DNA of 64,000 nt from Mesorhizobium sp. B4-1-3 (GTDB lineage: Bacteria; Pseudomonadota; Alphaproteobacteria; Rhizobiales; Rhizobiaceae), in assembly GCF_006439355.1 (NCBI RefSeq), contig NZ_VFTG01000025.1, positions 1-64,000 of the forward strand. Direction: 5' to 3'. The notes under the pieces were generated by a model. The model was given only the letters and a program-made list of their open reading frames with translations, was not told where the DNA came from and ran no database searches. Positions 18,390 through 27,438 of this stretch are shown piece after piece. The translations under genes and the position numbers were made by a program. The stretch's first letter is position 1. Each line of letters begins with the position of its first letter.

Positions 18390-18944
18390 TCGTGCCTGCC
18401 AGTCCTGGCGCGACAGCCTGTAGAGGACATGCCGCTTGAGATGCGGGTGGCTGTCGGGGACAGCGGGATGATCGAAATCGGCGTCCGGATCGGCTTGCAT
18501 GCCGAGCCGCTTCATGACCGCGATCGAACGGTGATTGCCGGCGACCGCGAACGATACGATTTCGTCGACGCCAAGCGTTTCGAAGCCGAAGGCGAGCCAG
18601 GCTTCCGATGCCTCGGTGACATAGCCCTTGCCCCAGAATTCCGGCGCCAGCCGCCAGCCGATCTCGATCGTGCCGGGCACCAGCACGTCGATGTCTTCCG
18701 TTCCGGACAGACCGACGAAGCCGATGCATTCGCCGGTTGCGGCAATCTCGGCCGCGGCGAAGCCGTAGCCGTCCTCATCGATCCAGGCGCGAACCTCGTC
18801 CATCTTGGCGTCCGCCGCGGCGCGGTCGCGGCGGAACGGGAAGAACTCCATCACGCGCTCGTCGGAGTTGATGCGGTGGAAAAGCGCGCGGTCGCGCTCC
18901 TCCCAGTTGCGCAGGATCAGGCGCTCGGTACGGATCGGCGTCAT
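18372..18944 (-). CDS. GNAT acetyltransferase (RimJ/RimL-like)
   Basis: A 190-residue N-acetyltransferase. It starts MTPIRTERLILRNWEERDRALFHRIN, the usual RimJ/RimL opening, and carries the acetyl-CoA-binding segment IEIGWRLAPEFWGKGYVTEASEAWLAFGFETLG and NHRSIAVMKRLGM. I chose the ATG at 18944 with GAGG upstream. The substrate may be a protein N-terminus or a small molecule. It begins 8 bp after the serB stop on the same strand, so it is likely co-transcribed with serB. Confidence 0.8.
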   Translation of the reverse strand: MTPIRTERLILRNWEERDRALFHRINSDERVMEFFPFRRDRAAADAKMDEVRAWIDEDGYGFAAAEIAATGECIGFVGLSGTEDIDVLVPGTIEIGWRLAPEFWGKGYVTEASEAWLAFGFETLGVDEIVSFAVAGNHRSIAVMKRLGMQADPDADFDHPAVPDSHPHLKRHVLYRLSRQDWQARKRAAR

Positions 18945-18952
18945 CGAAGACC

Positions 18953-19840
18953 TCAAAAGACGAACTCATCCCGGCGATAGCCCTGCAGATACAGCAGCGC
19001 GGTCAGGTCGCCGTGATCGATGCGGATGCGCGCCTGCTCCGCCACCGCAGGCTTGGCGTGGAGCGCAACGCCGGTGCCGGCAAGACGGATCATATCGAGA
19101 TCGTTGGCGCCGTCCCCGACCGCGATGGCATCCTCCGTCGTCAGCCCGAGCCTCTTCGCGATGTCGAGCAGCGCTTCGGCCTTGGCCGCGCGGCCAAGGA
19201 TGGGCTCGGCCACCATGCCGGTAAAGTTGCCGCCGTCTTCGATCAGGCGGTTGGCCCGGTTTTCCTGAAACCCCAGCTTGGCGGCGATGCGGCTGGTGAA
19301 GACGTCGAAGCCGCCCGAGACCAGCGCCGTCCAGGCGCCATGGGCGCGCATCGTTTGCACCAGGGCGCGACCGCCGGCGGCGAGCGTCAGCCGATTGGCG
19401 ATGATGCGGTCGACCACGGCGGTGTCGAGACCGCTCAGCAGGGCAACGCGCTCGCGCAAGGCTGGCTCGAAGGCGATCTCGCCGTTCATCGAGCGTGCGG
19501 TGATCGCCGCCACATGATCCTTGACGCCGATCTCGTCGGCAAGCTCATCAATGCATTCCTGGTCGATCATGGTCGAATCCATATCGGCAAGCAGGATCTT
19601 CTTGCGCCTGCCTTCGGCGGGCTGGACGATGACGTCGATCGGTTCGGCGGTCAGCGCGGCGCGCAGGTTGGCGGTCATTTCGCCGATATCCGGCGTCTCC
19701 GGCAAAACAAGATCGCAGGCGACATCCTCGGCCAGCCAATGAACGGCGCTTGCGCCGGCGGCCCGCAAGGCCATATTCGCAAGCGAGGCCGGCACGGCGC
19801 GGGCTTCTGGACGGGACACTAAAGTGGCGATCAGCGGCAT
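18953..19840 (-). CDS. serB: Phosphoserine phosphatase
   Basis: SerB releases phosphate from phosphoserine, the last step of serine synthesis. The 295-residue protein has an N-terminal ACT-like region and a HAD phosphatase domain: motif I DMDSTMIDQE, motif II VSGGFD, and motifs III/IV KAEAL...AIAVGDGANDLDMI. The ATG at 19840 (MPLIATLVSRPE) matches the family start. It overlaps the first 17 bp of the divergent miaA gene, an unusual layout. Confidence 0.93.
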   Translation of the reverse strand: MPLIATLVSRPEARAVPASLANMALRAAGASAVHWLAEDVACDLVLPETPDIGEMTANLRAALTAEPIDVIVQPAEGRRKKILLADMDSTMIDQECIDELADEIGVKDHVAAITARSMNGEIAFEPALRERVALLSGLDTAVVDRIIANRLTLAAGGRALVQTMRAHGAWTALVSGGFDVFTSRIAAKLGFQENRANRLIEDGGNFTGMVAEPILGRAAKAEALLDIAKRLGLTTEDAIAVGDGANDLDMIRLAGTGVALHAKPAVAEQARIRIDHGDLTALLYLQGYRRDEFVF

Positions 19841-20774
19841 CGAAAATTCCGGCAGGCAGGCGGGCGAAGGCCGCATCAAGAACGCGATCCTGATAGCCGG
19901 GCCGACCGCCAGCGGCAAGTCGGCGCTGGCGCTCGATCTTGCCGAACGCAATGGCGGGGTCATCGTCAACACCGATTCCATGCAGGGCTATTCCGTGCTC
20001 GACGTCCTGACGGCGCGGCCGAGCGCCGCCGAGATGGCGCGCGCGCCGCATTTCCTTTACGGCCACGTGCATCCATCCACGGCCTATTCCACCGGCGCGT
20101 GGCTGCGCGACGTGACGAAGCTGATCGACGATGACGTCCTGTCGGGCCGTCCGGTCGTCTTCGTCGGCGGCACCGGGCTTTATTTCCGCGCGCTGGCCGA
20201 AGGCATTTCGGATATGCCCGACATTCCGGCGGCCGTCCGCGAGCGTTGGCGCTACGAGCTCAAGGAACAAGGGGCCGAAAGGCTGCATCGCCTGCTGATG
20301 CACGAGGACTCGGCTATGGCCATGCAGCTCAGGCCAACCGACGGCCAGCGTATCGTGCGGGCGCTTGAGGTGCTCGACGCTTCGGGTCGTTCGATCCTCG
20401 AATGGCAGGCGGCGCGCGGCCGGCCGCTGATCGATCGCGACAGCTCGCGCTTCTTGGTCATCGAGCCGGATCGGCAGCAACTGGTGCTACGCATTGAGGC
20501 GCGTTTCGACCAGATGCTCGACAAGGGCGCGCTCGACGAAGTGCGTCAACTCATTGCGCTCGACCTCGATCCCGACCTGCCGGCGATGAAGGCGATCGGC
20601 GTGCGCGAGCTGCAGGCGGCGACGGCCGGCCAGTCAAGTTTTCCCGAAGCCATCGAACGCGCCAAGATCGCGACCCGGCAATATGCCAAGCGCCAGTCGA
20701 CATGGTTCAGGCACCAGCTGGGTTCGGAGTGGCGCAGGCTGCGGCCGGGCGACGAGTTGGCGGTCCTGGACTGA
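19824..20774 (+). CDS. miaA: tRNA dimethylallyltransferase
   Basis: MiaA adds a dimethylallyl group to A37 of tRNAs that read codons starting with U. The 316-residue enzyme has the P-loop GPTASGKSALALDLA, the motif VNTDSMQGYSVLDVLTARPS, GGTGLYFRAL and the C-terminal TRQYAKRQSTWFRHQL. The start is a GTG at 19824, because no ATG precedes the conserved region. It therefore overlaps the start of divergent serB, and each promoter must lie inside the other gene. Confidence 0.92.
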   Translation: MAISGIENSGRQAGEGRIKNAILIAGPTASGKSALALDLAERNGGVIVNTDSMQGYSVLDVLTARPSAAEMARAPHFLYGHVHPSTAYSTGAWLRDVTKLIDDDVLSGRPVVFVGGTGLYFRALAEGISDMPDIPAAVRERWRYELKEQGAERLHRLLMHEDSAMAMQLRPTDGQRIVRALEVLDASGRSILEWQAARGRPLIDRDSSRFLVIEPDRQQLVLRIEARFDQMLDKGALDEVRQLIALDLDPDLPAMKAIGVRELQAATAGQSSFPEAIERAKIATRQYAKRQSTWFRHQLGSEWRRLRPGDELAVLD

Positions 20775-20898
20775 CTAAAGCTTTTTCAATCAGCACCTTA
20801 AAATCGCCGGCTCCAATTCTCGCTAAAGTTGTTCGGATTAACGGTCCGTAAGGTCGGCCATGCCATAACCTTTGGGGCTACAGTGCCGCGGGGAGTTG

Positions 20899-21690
20899 AT
20901 GCGTTTCCATAAGGCGGAATCCGCATTTTTCGTCTTTATTTTTGTGATCCTGGCCGCCGGCTTGGTGACCTTCCATGCCTATGGCCAATTGCAGGACATC
21001 GCCGCAGACCTCGATGCCGCATCGCGCGTCGACAAAATCGTCTATCTCAACAAATTGCTGTTCGTTACAGGCGCGTTGCTGGCGACCGCGCTGTTCTTCG
21101 GCAGCTTCTTCATCTACCCGCTGATCCGCGGCCAGGTGCGGGAAGAGGGCAAGCTCAGGGCCATGACGGTGTCGCTCAGCGCCCGTTCGCAGACGCTTGA
21201 GCAAGCGGCGCTCACCGACAGTCTCACCGGCATGCAGAACCGCCGCTATTTCGACGATGCGCTGCGCGAATATCTGCAGGAGTTTCGCCGCATCGACAGG
21301 CCGGTCGGGCTGATGATCCTCGACCTGGACCATTTCAAGCAGGTCAACGACACGCACGGTCACGATGTCGGCGACGAGGTGCTGAGGGCCGTCGCCACCT
21401 GCCTGAGAGGCATGACGCGCTACCACGATGTGGTGGCGCGGCTGGGCGGTGAGGAGTTTGCCGTCGTCACCCCCAACATGGATGTCGAACTGCTCGCCCG
21501 CTTCGCCGAGCGCATCCGCAAGGCGATCGCCAACCTGTCGGTCATGTCGGGCAATGTGCGTCTCAAGGTCACCACCAGCGTCGGCCTCGCCGTCTGGGAC
21601 CACAAGGAGAGCGCGGAGGATTTCTATCGCCGTGCCGACCGCCAGCTCTATGAGGCGAAGAAGCAGGGCCGCAACCGCGTCTGCGCCTAA
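20899..21690 (+). CDS. Membrane-bound GGDEF diguanylate cyclase
   Basis: A 263-residue protein predicted to make cyclic di-GMP. Two N-terminal helices (AFFVFIFVILAAGLVTFHAYG and LLFVTGALLATALFFGSFFIYPLI) flank a short periplasmic loop, and a coiled coil leads to the GGDEF domain (TDSLTGMQNRRYFDDAL...LGGEEFAVV). The active-site motif GGEEF is intact. RxxD at the inhibitory site is not obvious. GGGAG precedes the ATG at 20899. A 143-bp inverted-repeat element starts at its stop codon. Confidence 0.88.
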   Translation: MRFHKAESAFFVFIFVILAAGLVTFHAYGQLQDIAADLDAASRVDKIVYLNKLLFVTGALLATALFFGSFFIYPLIRGQVREEGKLRAMTVSLSARSQTLEQAALTDSLTGMQNRRYFDDALREYLQEFRRIDRPVGLMILDLDHFKQVNDTHGHDVGDEVLRAVATCLRGMTRYHDVVARLGGEEFAVVTPNMDVELLARFAERIRKAIANLSVMSGNVRLKVTTSVGLAVWDHKESAEDFYRRADRQLYEAKKQGRNRVCA

Positions 21691-21832
21691 AATTCCGACA
21701 TGAATTCATGAGGCCGGTCAACTGACGCGCCTTTCTCGACTTCCGGTGCTCACGGACTGAATGTCCGCTCCGCTCCGGCTTCTCGAAAGCCAGGTCATTC
21801 GATCCGGCCTGATGAATTCTTGTTCGGAATTT
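21690..21832. repeat. 143-bp element with 28-bp terminal inverted repeats
   Basis: The left arm (21690-21717, starting AAATTCCGACATGAATTCAT) and the right arm (21804-21832) are inverted copies with only a few differences. They flank about 86 bp of unrelated sequence that contains CGGACT/GTCCG. It sits exactly between convergent genes (the GGDEF stop is at 21690, the HerA stop at 21858). It may be a miniature mobile element or a very large terminator-like hairpin. Confidence 0.6.
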
Positions 21833-21857
21833 GGCGGTGCTTGCGAAGATTGGTCGT

Positions 21858-23690
21858 TCAATCGTTGAACTGGCGCATGCCGAAGGTCGAGGGCTTCAGG
21901 CCGTAGCGAGTGTCGAAGTCGTCGTCGGGCTGCACGCGCGGGGAGTTGGCCGGCTTCTTGTAGTCCGGATCGCCGGCCTGGCGGCTCGAGTCCACGGTCT
22001 CGGCGAAAGCCATGGACTGCTGCGGCTTCGGCACGTTACGCAGCCGCTCGACGATCATGGCCAGATCGACGTCGTTGCCGTCCACGGAGGGCTTGATCTG
22101 TTCGCCCTTCGCGGTGCCTGGGATGAACTCCTGCGGCAGCTTCTCGAATTTCAGCCGCATGGTCGTCGCCACGCCTTCGCCGAAAGCGATAGCTTCGCGC
22201 TGCCCCATGGAAGAAAGGAACGCCAGGGTCGAGGCGGAGGAGTCGGCGATCGCCGAGCGGATGATCGCCTGGTCCTGCTCGTTGGCGAGCCGCATGGCAA
22301 AAAAGGTCGAGCATTGCGACAGGATGGTCGGGTCGAGCTCGCCCGGGCGCTGGGTGACGACGCCCAGATAGCAGCCATATTTACGGCCTTCCTTGGCGAT
22401 GCGCGACAGCGCGTGCCGGGTCGGCGCGAAGCCGAGACGCGGATCGGCCGGCATGTAGCGGTGGGCTTCTTCGCAAAGCAGGAGCAGCTTCAGCCGTCCC
22501 TCGCTCCACAAGGCCAGATCGAAGGCCAGGCGCGCCAGCACCGAGCAGACCGAGTTGACGACTTCCGACGGCATGCCCGCCATCTCGAAGCAGGTGACCG
22601 GGCGGCCATGGCTGGGGACGCGGAAAATGTCGCCGATCGTCTCGTGGATCGTGTCCTCGATCAGGCGCGAATTGAACATGAAGCGATAGCGCGGGTCTGC
22701 AGCGGCCGATTCGATGCGCGTCTTCAGCGATTTCAGGGTCGGGCGGTCGTTCTTGGCCTCAAGCATGCCCATCCGCTCGTCGATCTGCTTGATGAGATCG
22801 GCAATGCGGTAGGGCACCGGCGTGTCCGCCGTCAGCGCGTCGCTGCCGCGCCTGATATAGGTGCCGGAATTCGGGTTGCGGTAGAGGTTCTTGGCGGCCG
22901 GGATCAGGTCGCGCAGCACATCCACTTCCTCAGGCACCGTCTCGCGGCCGCGAAACAGCACTTCGGCGAACTCCTCTAGTCTGAACATCCAGAACGGCAG
23001 GTCGAGCGTCTTGGAATCGACCTTGACGCAATATTCTGGCAGCGAGGCGGCAAACTCGTTATGCGGGTCGAGAATGAGCACGCGCAGGTCGGGACGCGAC
23101 GCGATCGTCTTGCGCAAGAGCAGCGAGACCGCCGTCGACTTGCCGACGCCGGTCGTGCCGACGATGGCGAAATGGCGCGCCAGCGTGTCGTCGATGGCGA
23201 TGTTGGCATCGATCGACTCATCCTGCGACAGCGTGCCAATGGTCACCGAATGGCGCCCTGCCAGGTCGTAGACCGCCTGCAGGTCGCGGCTTCGGATGCG
23301 GTGGGCGATGGCGCCGATATGCGGATAGGTGGTGATGCCGCGGTCGAACACCGGCTTGGCGCCAGGCTCGGCGCCGTCGCGCACTTCGCCAACCAGCTCG
23401 ACGCTGACCTCGATCAGATTCTGCCCATCGTGGTTCCAGGCGCGGTCCGACTTGCCGATGGCATAGACAAGGCCGACCGTTCGCGTCGAGCCGAGATTGA
23501 TGGAGATCATCCTGCCGACGGTCCAGAGGCCGGTGACTGTGCCCTCGGCGTCTTCCGCATGGGCGCTGATGGTGGCGCGCGCGCCGTCGCATTGCACGAC
23601 GTTGCCCAAAGTGCGCTTGTCGTTCTGTTGGATGTTGCGGCGTTCCTGCGAGGTCGGTTCCCCGACGGAGGCTTCGCGTTCAACAAACAT
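21858..23690 (-). CDS. HerA-like hexameric ATPase (DUF87)
   Basis: A 610-residue ATPase of the HerA/FtsK superfamily. An N-terminal beta-barrel region (to about residue 150) precedes DUF87: Walker A VGTTGVGKSTAVSLLL, Walker B LLLLCEEAHRYMP, and QRPGELDPTILSQCSTFFAMRL with a likely arginine finger. In archaea HerA works with the NurA nuclease on DNA ends. No nurA or defence partner is adjacent here, so it is probably a stand-alone DNA-translocase-like protein. The function is inferred from family only. Confidence 0.85.
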   Translation of the reverse strand: MFVEREASVGEPTSQERRNIQQNDKRTLGNVVQCDGARATISAHAEDAEGTVTGLWTVGRMISINLGSTRTVGLVYAIGKSDRAWNHDGQNLIEVSVELVGEVRDGAEPGAKPVFDRGITTYPHIGAIAHRIRSRDLQAVYDLAGRHSVTIGTLSQDESIDANIAIDDTLARHFAIVGTTGVGKSTAVSLLLRKTIASRPDLRVLILDPHNEFAASLPEYCVKVDSKTLDLPFWMFRLEEFAEVLFRGRETVPEEVDVLRDLIPAAKNLYRNPNSGTYIRRGSDALTADTPVPYRIADLIKQIDERMGMLEAKNDRPTLKSLKTRIESAAADPRYRFMFNSRLIEDTIHETIGDIFRVPSHGRPVTCFEMAGMPSEVVNSVCSVLARLAFDLALWSEGRLKLLLLCEEAHRYMPADPRLGFAPTRHALSRIAKEGRKYGCYLGVVTQRPGELDPTILSQCSTFFAMRLANEQDQAIIRSAIADSSASTLAFLSSMGQREAIAFGEGVATTMRLKFEKLPQEFIPGTAKGEQIKPSVDGNDVDLAMIVERLRNVPKPQQSMAFAETVDSSRQAGDPDYKKPANSPRVQPDDDFDTRYGLKPSTFGMRQFND

Positions 23691-23841
23691 CGGTGACCTG
23701 TCCCATTTCCCTGCAGCGGAACCCTATCCGATCGGGGTTAAAGTCAGGTGAGGTCGGATGGTGTAGGCGCCGTTAAGCCAGCCGCGACAATTCGATCGAA
23801 CAGCCTCTTCCCAGTTTCCGAAATTCCGTTATATTGGACGT

Positions 23842-24408
23842 ATGGATGATATATCGAACGCCATCACAGTCACTATCGGCAGACGCATACGCTCCGAAAG
23901 AACAGTGAGGGGCTGGTCTCTGGCCGGATTGGCTGAGCGCTCAGACGTCTCGAAGGCGATGCTTAGCGCGATCGAACGCGGCACGACCAGTCCGACCGCA
24001 GCACTCCTGGTGCGTATCGCGGCGGCCTTCGGCATGACGCTGTCGACGCTGATCGCACGAGCCGAGATGCAAGGCGGCGGCGTCTCGCGCAAGGACGAGC
24101 AGCCGGTCTGGCAGGATCCGGCAACCGGTTACATCCGGCGGCATTTGTCGCCGGCATCGCAGATGCCGCTGGAACTGGTCAGGGTCAGCCTACCGGCAGG
24201 CGCCAAGGTCAGTCTTCCGGCGTCATCCTACGCCTTCATCAAGCAGCAGATATGGCTGATCGACGGGAGGCTGGATTTCACCGAGGGCGATGTGGTGCAC
24301 AGGCTCGATCCCGGCGACTGCCTGGCGCTGGGTGCCCCGTCGGATTGCGTCTTTCATGCTCCCGGACCGGATGCGGCGGAGTATCTCGTGGCATTGGTCA
24401 GGGACTGA
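23842..24408 (+). CDS. XRE-family regulator with C-terminal cupin domain
   Basis: A 188-residue regulator. The N-terminal helix-turn-helix (IGRRIRSERTVRGWSLAGLAERSDVSKAMLSAIERGTTSPTAALLVRIAAAFGM) is followed by a cupin domain (SPASQMPLELVRVSLPAGAKVSLP...IDGRLDFTEGDVVHRLDPGDCLALG) that likely binds a small ligand. Relatives control amino-acid or polyamine catabolism. It lies 5 bp before a small gene and then a GNAT gene on the same strand, so a three-gene unit is plausible. Confidence 0.85.
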   Translation: MDDISNAITVTIGRRIRSERTVRGWSLAGLAERSDVSKAMLSAIERGTTSPTAALLVRIAAAFGMTLSTLIARAEMQGGGVSRKDEQPVWQDPATGYIRRHLSPASQMPLELVRVSLPAGAKVSLPASSYAFIKQQIWLIDGRLDFTEGDVVHRLDPGDCLALGAPSDCVFHAPGPDAAEYLVALVRD

Positions 24409-24413
24409 CCCCT

Positions 24414-24722
24414 ATGTCTCGCCGGCCAAAACGCTCGCACAATGGCGGGCCGCCGCTCGACGACTATGAAGGCCCGCCCTGGGGGAAGGGCGACGCCTAC
24501 ATCTTCCTCGCCTGGCGCGCCGCCCACGGCAAGGCCTGGAAGGCTCCAAGCCACGCCGTCATGCTGATGCGGCTGGAAAGGGCCGAGCGGCTGGGACTGA
24601 CCTATGAGGAATATACGCTAGAGATCCTCGAGCGCGGCCGCCATCTCAGCGACGACGACGCCGACCGTATCGCCGAAATCCGGCAGGCGCGCCGGCGCAG
24701 GCGGACCAGCCATTTCGAATGA
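24414..24722 (+). CDS. Conserved hypothetical protein with HNGGPPLDD motif
   Basis: A 102-residue protein beginning MSRRPKRSHNGGPPLDDYEGPPWGKGDAYIFLAWRAAHGKAWK. Short alphaproteobacterial proteins with an SNGGPPL/HNGGPPL start are common and uncharacterised. The C-terminal half is helical and ends in Arg-rich RQARRRRRTSHFE. No catalytic motif is visible. The ATG at 24414 follows the XRE stop by 5 bp. Confidence 0.65.
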   Translation: MSRRPKRSHNGGPPLDDYEGPPWGKGDAYIFLAWRAAHGKAWKAPSHAVMLMRLERAERLGLTYEEYTLEILERGRHLSDDDADRIAEIRQARRRRRTSHFE

Positions 24723-24763
24723 CCATGCCCCCGATGTTTCGTCACCTGGAGAGCACCAGCATG

Positions 24764-25369
24764 AACTCCCTTGAAATCCGGGCGTTGAGCGACAATGCGG
24801 CGACCATCGCCATGCTCGCCGATCTGCTGATCGAGACCGTCGCCGCCGGCGGGTCGGTGAGCTTCATGCATCCGTTATCGCCAGAGGCCGCGCGGGACTT
24901 CTGGCGCAAGTCGCTTGCCGCGGCCGCGCGCGACGAAAGGGCGGTGCTGGGCGCTTGGCGAGGCGATGCGCTTGCCGGCACCGTCACGCTGCTGCTCGAC
25001 TTCCCGCCTAACCAGCCGCATCGCGCCGAGATCGCCAAGCTGATGACCGGCCGCGGCCACCGCGGCAAAGGCGTCGCGACCCGCCTGATGCGTGCCGTGG
25101 AGGAGCTCGCGGTCCAGAAAGGCCGCACGCTGCTGGTGCTGGACACGGCGAGCGAAGAGGGCGCGGCGGGCCTCTATGAGAAGCTCGGCTTCACCCTGAC
25201 CGGCGAAATCCCCAATTTCGCGCTGAAACCGCACGGCGGTCTGACCGGCACGTTGATCTACTGGAAGTGGATAGGAGCAGAGGCCGACGAGCTATCCCGA
25301 AATCCTGGCGATGCGCGACAGGAGCCAGCGGCGGAAATCCTGCTCGGCGCCGGACAATCGCGACGATGA
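24764..25369 (+). CDS. GNAT-family N-acetyltransferase
   Basis: A 201-residue acetyltransferase. The acetyl-CoA site is seen in AEIAKLMTGRGHRGKGVATRLMRAVEELAVQKGRTLLVLDT and GAAGLYEKLGFTLTGEIPNFAL. I chose the ATG at 24764 (GGAGAG upstream); an ATG at 24719 overlapping the previous stop would add 15 residues. The last 26 codons overlap the convergent LysR gene by 78 bp and look non-conserved. Substrate unknown; relatives act on small amines or antibiotics. Confidence 0.78.
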   Translation, partial: NSLEIRALSDNAATIAMLADLLIETVAAGGSVSFMHPLSPEAARDFWRKSLAAAARDERAVLGAWRGDALAGTVTLLLDFPPNQPHRAEIAKLMTGRGHRGKGVATRLMRAVEELAVQKGRTLLVLDTASEEGAAGLYEKLGFTLTGEIPNFALKPHGGLTGTLIYWKWIGAEADELSRNPGDARQEPAAEILLGAGQSRR

Positions 25370-26152
25370 CGGCCTTGTCAGGAAATGGCCCGATGGGCTC
25401 GAAAGCTCGAAATCCGAAAGCCTGACGAGAGCCCTTTCCTTGAGGGCCGTGTCGATGAGCGGGCGCGAGCCGAGCAGCGCTCCGGCGCCGGCCTTCGCGG
25501 CTTCCATGGCGGCCACGAAACTGTCGAAGCGGTGCGAGCGCCGGGGCTGTCCGGAAAATCCCGCGGCGGCAAACCATTCCGCCCACATCTCCCGAGCGCC
25601 CGCCACCAGCAGCAGCGGCAATGATGTCCAATCGATATCCTTGGCGAGCGGCGGAACCGCGACCGGGACAAGCCGCTCGATGGTCAGCCGGTCGGCCTCG
25701 CGCCCGGGAAAGGACCCGTGGCCGAACCGTATGTCGAGTGCCGAGCCCGGCTGGTCGTAGTCGGTCGGCCGGTGGATGGTCACCAGGTCGAGCCGGATCT
25801 GCGGCAGCGCGTTCGCCAGGTCGGGCAGGGCCGGGACCAGCACCAGAAGCGCAAACGAGATCGGAACCCGGATCGAGACGGTCTGCACGGCGCGCGGCTC
25901 GAACAGTTCGTTGGTGCTGTTGCCGATGGTCGCGAATGCCGACTGGATGTGGGGGAGATAGGCCGCGCCTTCCGGCGACAGAGCCACGCCGCGTGCCAGG
26001 CGCGCGAACAATCGCGTCCTGAGCCGCTCTTCCAGAAAGCGGATGTGCTGGCTCACCGCTGCCTGGGTGAGCCCGAGCTCGGCGGCCGCCGCGGTGAAGT
26101 TCGAGAGGCGGGCGGCCGCCTCGAAACTGCGCAGCCAATCGAGAGGAGGCAT
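25292..26152 (-). CDS. LysR-family transcriptional regulator
   Basis: A 286-residue LysR regulator of the GcvA-like group. The helix-turn-helix is MPPLDWLRSFEAAARLSNFTAAAAELGLTQAAVSQHIRFLEERLRTRLFARLARGVALSPEG, and an effector-binding domain follows. The ATG at 26152 has GGAAGAG upstream; 26176 and 26200 are possible earlier starts. It diverges from the tmpA-like gene, so it probably controls use of that phosphonate (inference). Its 3' end overlaps the GNAT gene. Confidence 0.83.
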   Translation of the reverse strand: MPPLDWLRSFEAAARLSNFTAAAAELGLTQAAVSQHIRFLEERLRTRLFARLARGVALSPEGAAYLPHIQSAFATIGNSTNELFEPRAVQTVSIRVPISFALLVLVPALPDLANALPQIRLDLVTIHRPTDYDQPGSALDIRFGHGSFPGREADRLTIERLVPVAVPPLAKDIDWTSLPLLLVAGAREMWAEWFAAAGFSGQPRRSHRFDSFVAAMEAAKAGAGALLGSRPLIDTALKERALVRLSDFELSSPSGHFLTRPSSSRLSGAEQDFRRWLLSRIARISG

Positions 26153-26206
26153 CGTATCGAGAGCTCTTCCAGCCATCAGAAATTTAGCGCCAATACCCAT
26201 AAAACG

Positions 26207-26220
26207 ATAATTTGAATTAT
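26207..26220. promoter_or_regulatory. Palindrome between lysR and the tmpA-like gene
   Basis: ATAATT-TG-AATTAT: perfect 6-bp arms, AT-rich, in the divergent promoter region. It is a candidate part of the LysR binding site or a promoter element. Confidence 0.35.
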
Positions 26221-26238
26221 GCCTCTGGTGAGGCCACC

Positions 26239-27438
26239 ATGCAATCCGTGCTCGCGGTAATGATAGAGAATGGGAGCTTCCGGGATATGCTGACGACGGT
26301 AAGGCTGAGCGATGACGGACGAACGGTCCAACTTGGCTGGAAGGACGGAGCGGTGAGCCGCTTCCACGCCATGTGGCTGCGCGACAATGCGCTGGACGAC
26401 AAGACGCGCAGCGCCGGCAACGGCCAGCGGCTGATCACCATCCTCGATATTCCTGCGGAAACGCGGATCGACAAGGCCTCGATCGAGGGCGGAGCGCTGG
26501 AGGTCAGGTTCGTGCCCGAGGACAAGACCGTCAGCTTCCCAGCCCAGTGGCTGTGGGCCAACGCCTATGATCGCGTCGAATCTCGGCAGCCCGGCTGGAC
26601 GGGCGACGTCATTCAGCGCTGGACCAAGTCGACAATGCAGAATTCGGTGCCGCGCGCCAGCTACGCGGCGGCCTTGCATGACCGCGGCGTCCTGCGCGAA
26701 TGGCTTTCGGCGGTGCGGGCCTATGGCTTTGCCATCATGGATGGCCTGCCCACAGAATCCGGCGCGCTGTGCAAGGTGGCCGACCTCTTCGGCTACATCC
26801 GGGAGACCAATTACGGGCGCTGGTTCGAAGTGCGCGCCGAGGTCAACCCGAACAATCTCGCCTACACCAATCTCGGCCTGCAGGCGCATACCGACAATCC
26901 CTATCGCGATCCGGTGCCGACGCTGCAGATCCTGGCGTGCATCGAGAACACGGTGGAAGGCGGCGAATCCAGCGTCGTCGATGGGTTCGCGGTGGCGGCG
27001 GCGCTTCAGGCGGAGAACCCGGACGGCTTCCGGCTGCTCTCTTCCTGTCCGGCGCGCTTCGAATATGCCGGCTCGTCGGGCGTGCGGCTGCAGTCGAAGC
27101 GGCCGATGATCGAGCTCGGGCCCGACGGCGAGTTGATCTGCATCCGCTTCAACAACCGCTCGCTGGCGCCGGCGGTCCACGTGCCCTTTGCCGAGATGGA
27201 GAAATACTACGCGGCCTATCGCCGTTTTGCCGAACTGATCGAGGATCCTTCCTTCGAGGTGACCTTCAAGCTTGAGGCGGGAGAATCTTTCATCGTCGAC
27301 AACACCCGCGTCATGCACGCGCGCAAGGCGTTTTCCGGCAGCGGCAAGCGCTGGCTGCAGGGCTGCTACGCCGATAAGGACGGCCTGCTTTCGACGCTTG
27401 CCGCGCTCGAGCATGGTTTCAAGGAGGCGGCGGAATGA
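26239..27438 (+). CDS. TauD/gamma-butyrobetaine hydroxylase-family dioxygenase, TmpA-like
   Basis: A 399-residue Fe(II)/2-oxoglutarate dioxygenase. An N-terminal DUF971-like region (GWKDGAVSRFHAMWLRDNALDD) precedes the jelly-roll core with the iron ligands in LQAHTDNPYRDP and VMHARKAF. That is the layout of gamma-butyrobetaine hydroxylase and of TmpA, which hydroxylates 2-trimethylaminoethylphosphonate. The directly coupled HD-oxygenase gene makes TmpA the best reading; carnitine synthesis is the alternative. The ATG at 26239 has GTGAGG upstream; 26287 is another possible start. Confidence 0.78.
   Translation: MQSVLAVMIENGSFRDMLTTVRLSDDGRTVQLGWKDGAVSRFHAMWLRDNALDDKTRSAGNGQRLITILDIPAETRIDKASIEGGALEVRFVPEDKTVSFPAQWLWANAYDRVESRQPGWTGDVIQRWTKSTMQNSVPRASYAAALHDRGVLREWLSAVRAYGFAIMDGLPTESGALCKVADLFGYIRETNYGRWFEVRAEVNPNNLAYTNLGLQAHTDNPYRDPVPTLQILACIENTVEGGESSVVDGFAVAAALQAENPDGFRLLSSCPARFEYAGSSGVRLQSKRPMIELGPDGELICIRFNNRSLAPAVHVPFAEMEKYYAAYRRFAELIEDPSFEVTFKLEAGESFIVDNTRVMHARKAFSGSGKRWLQGCYADKDGLLSTLAALEHGFKEAAE

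Noticed and set aside
21858..23690. HerA-like ATPase as part of an antiphage system
   Set aside because: No Sir2, DUF4297, NurA or other defence partner is adjacent; neighbours are a diguanylate cyclase and an XRE regulator.
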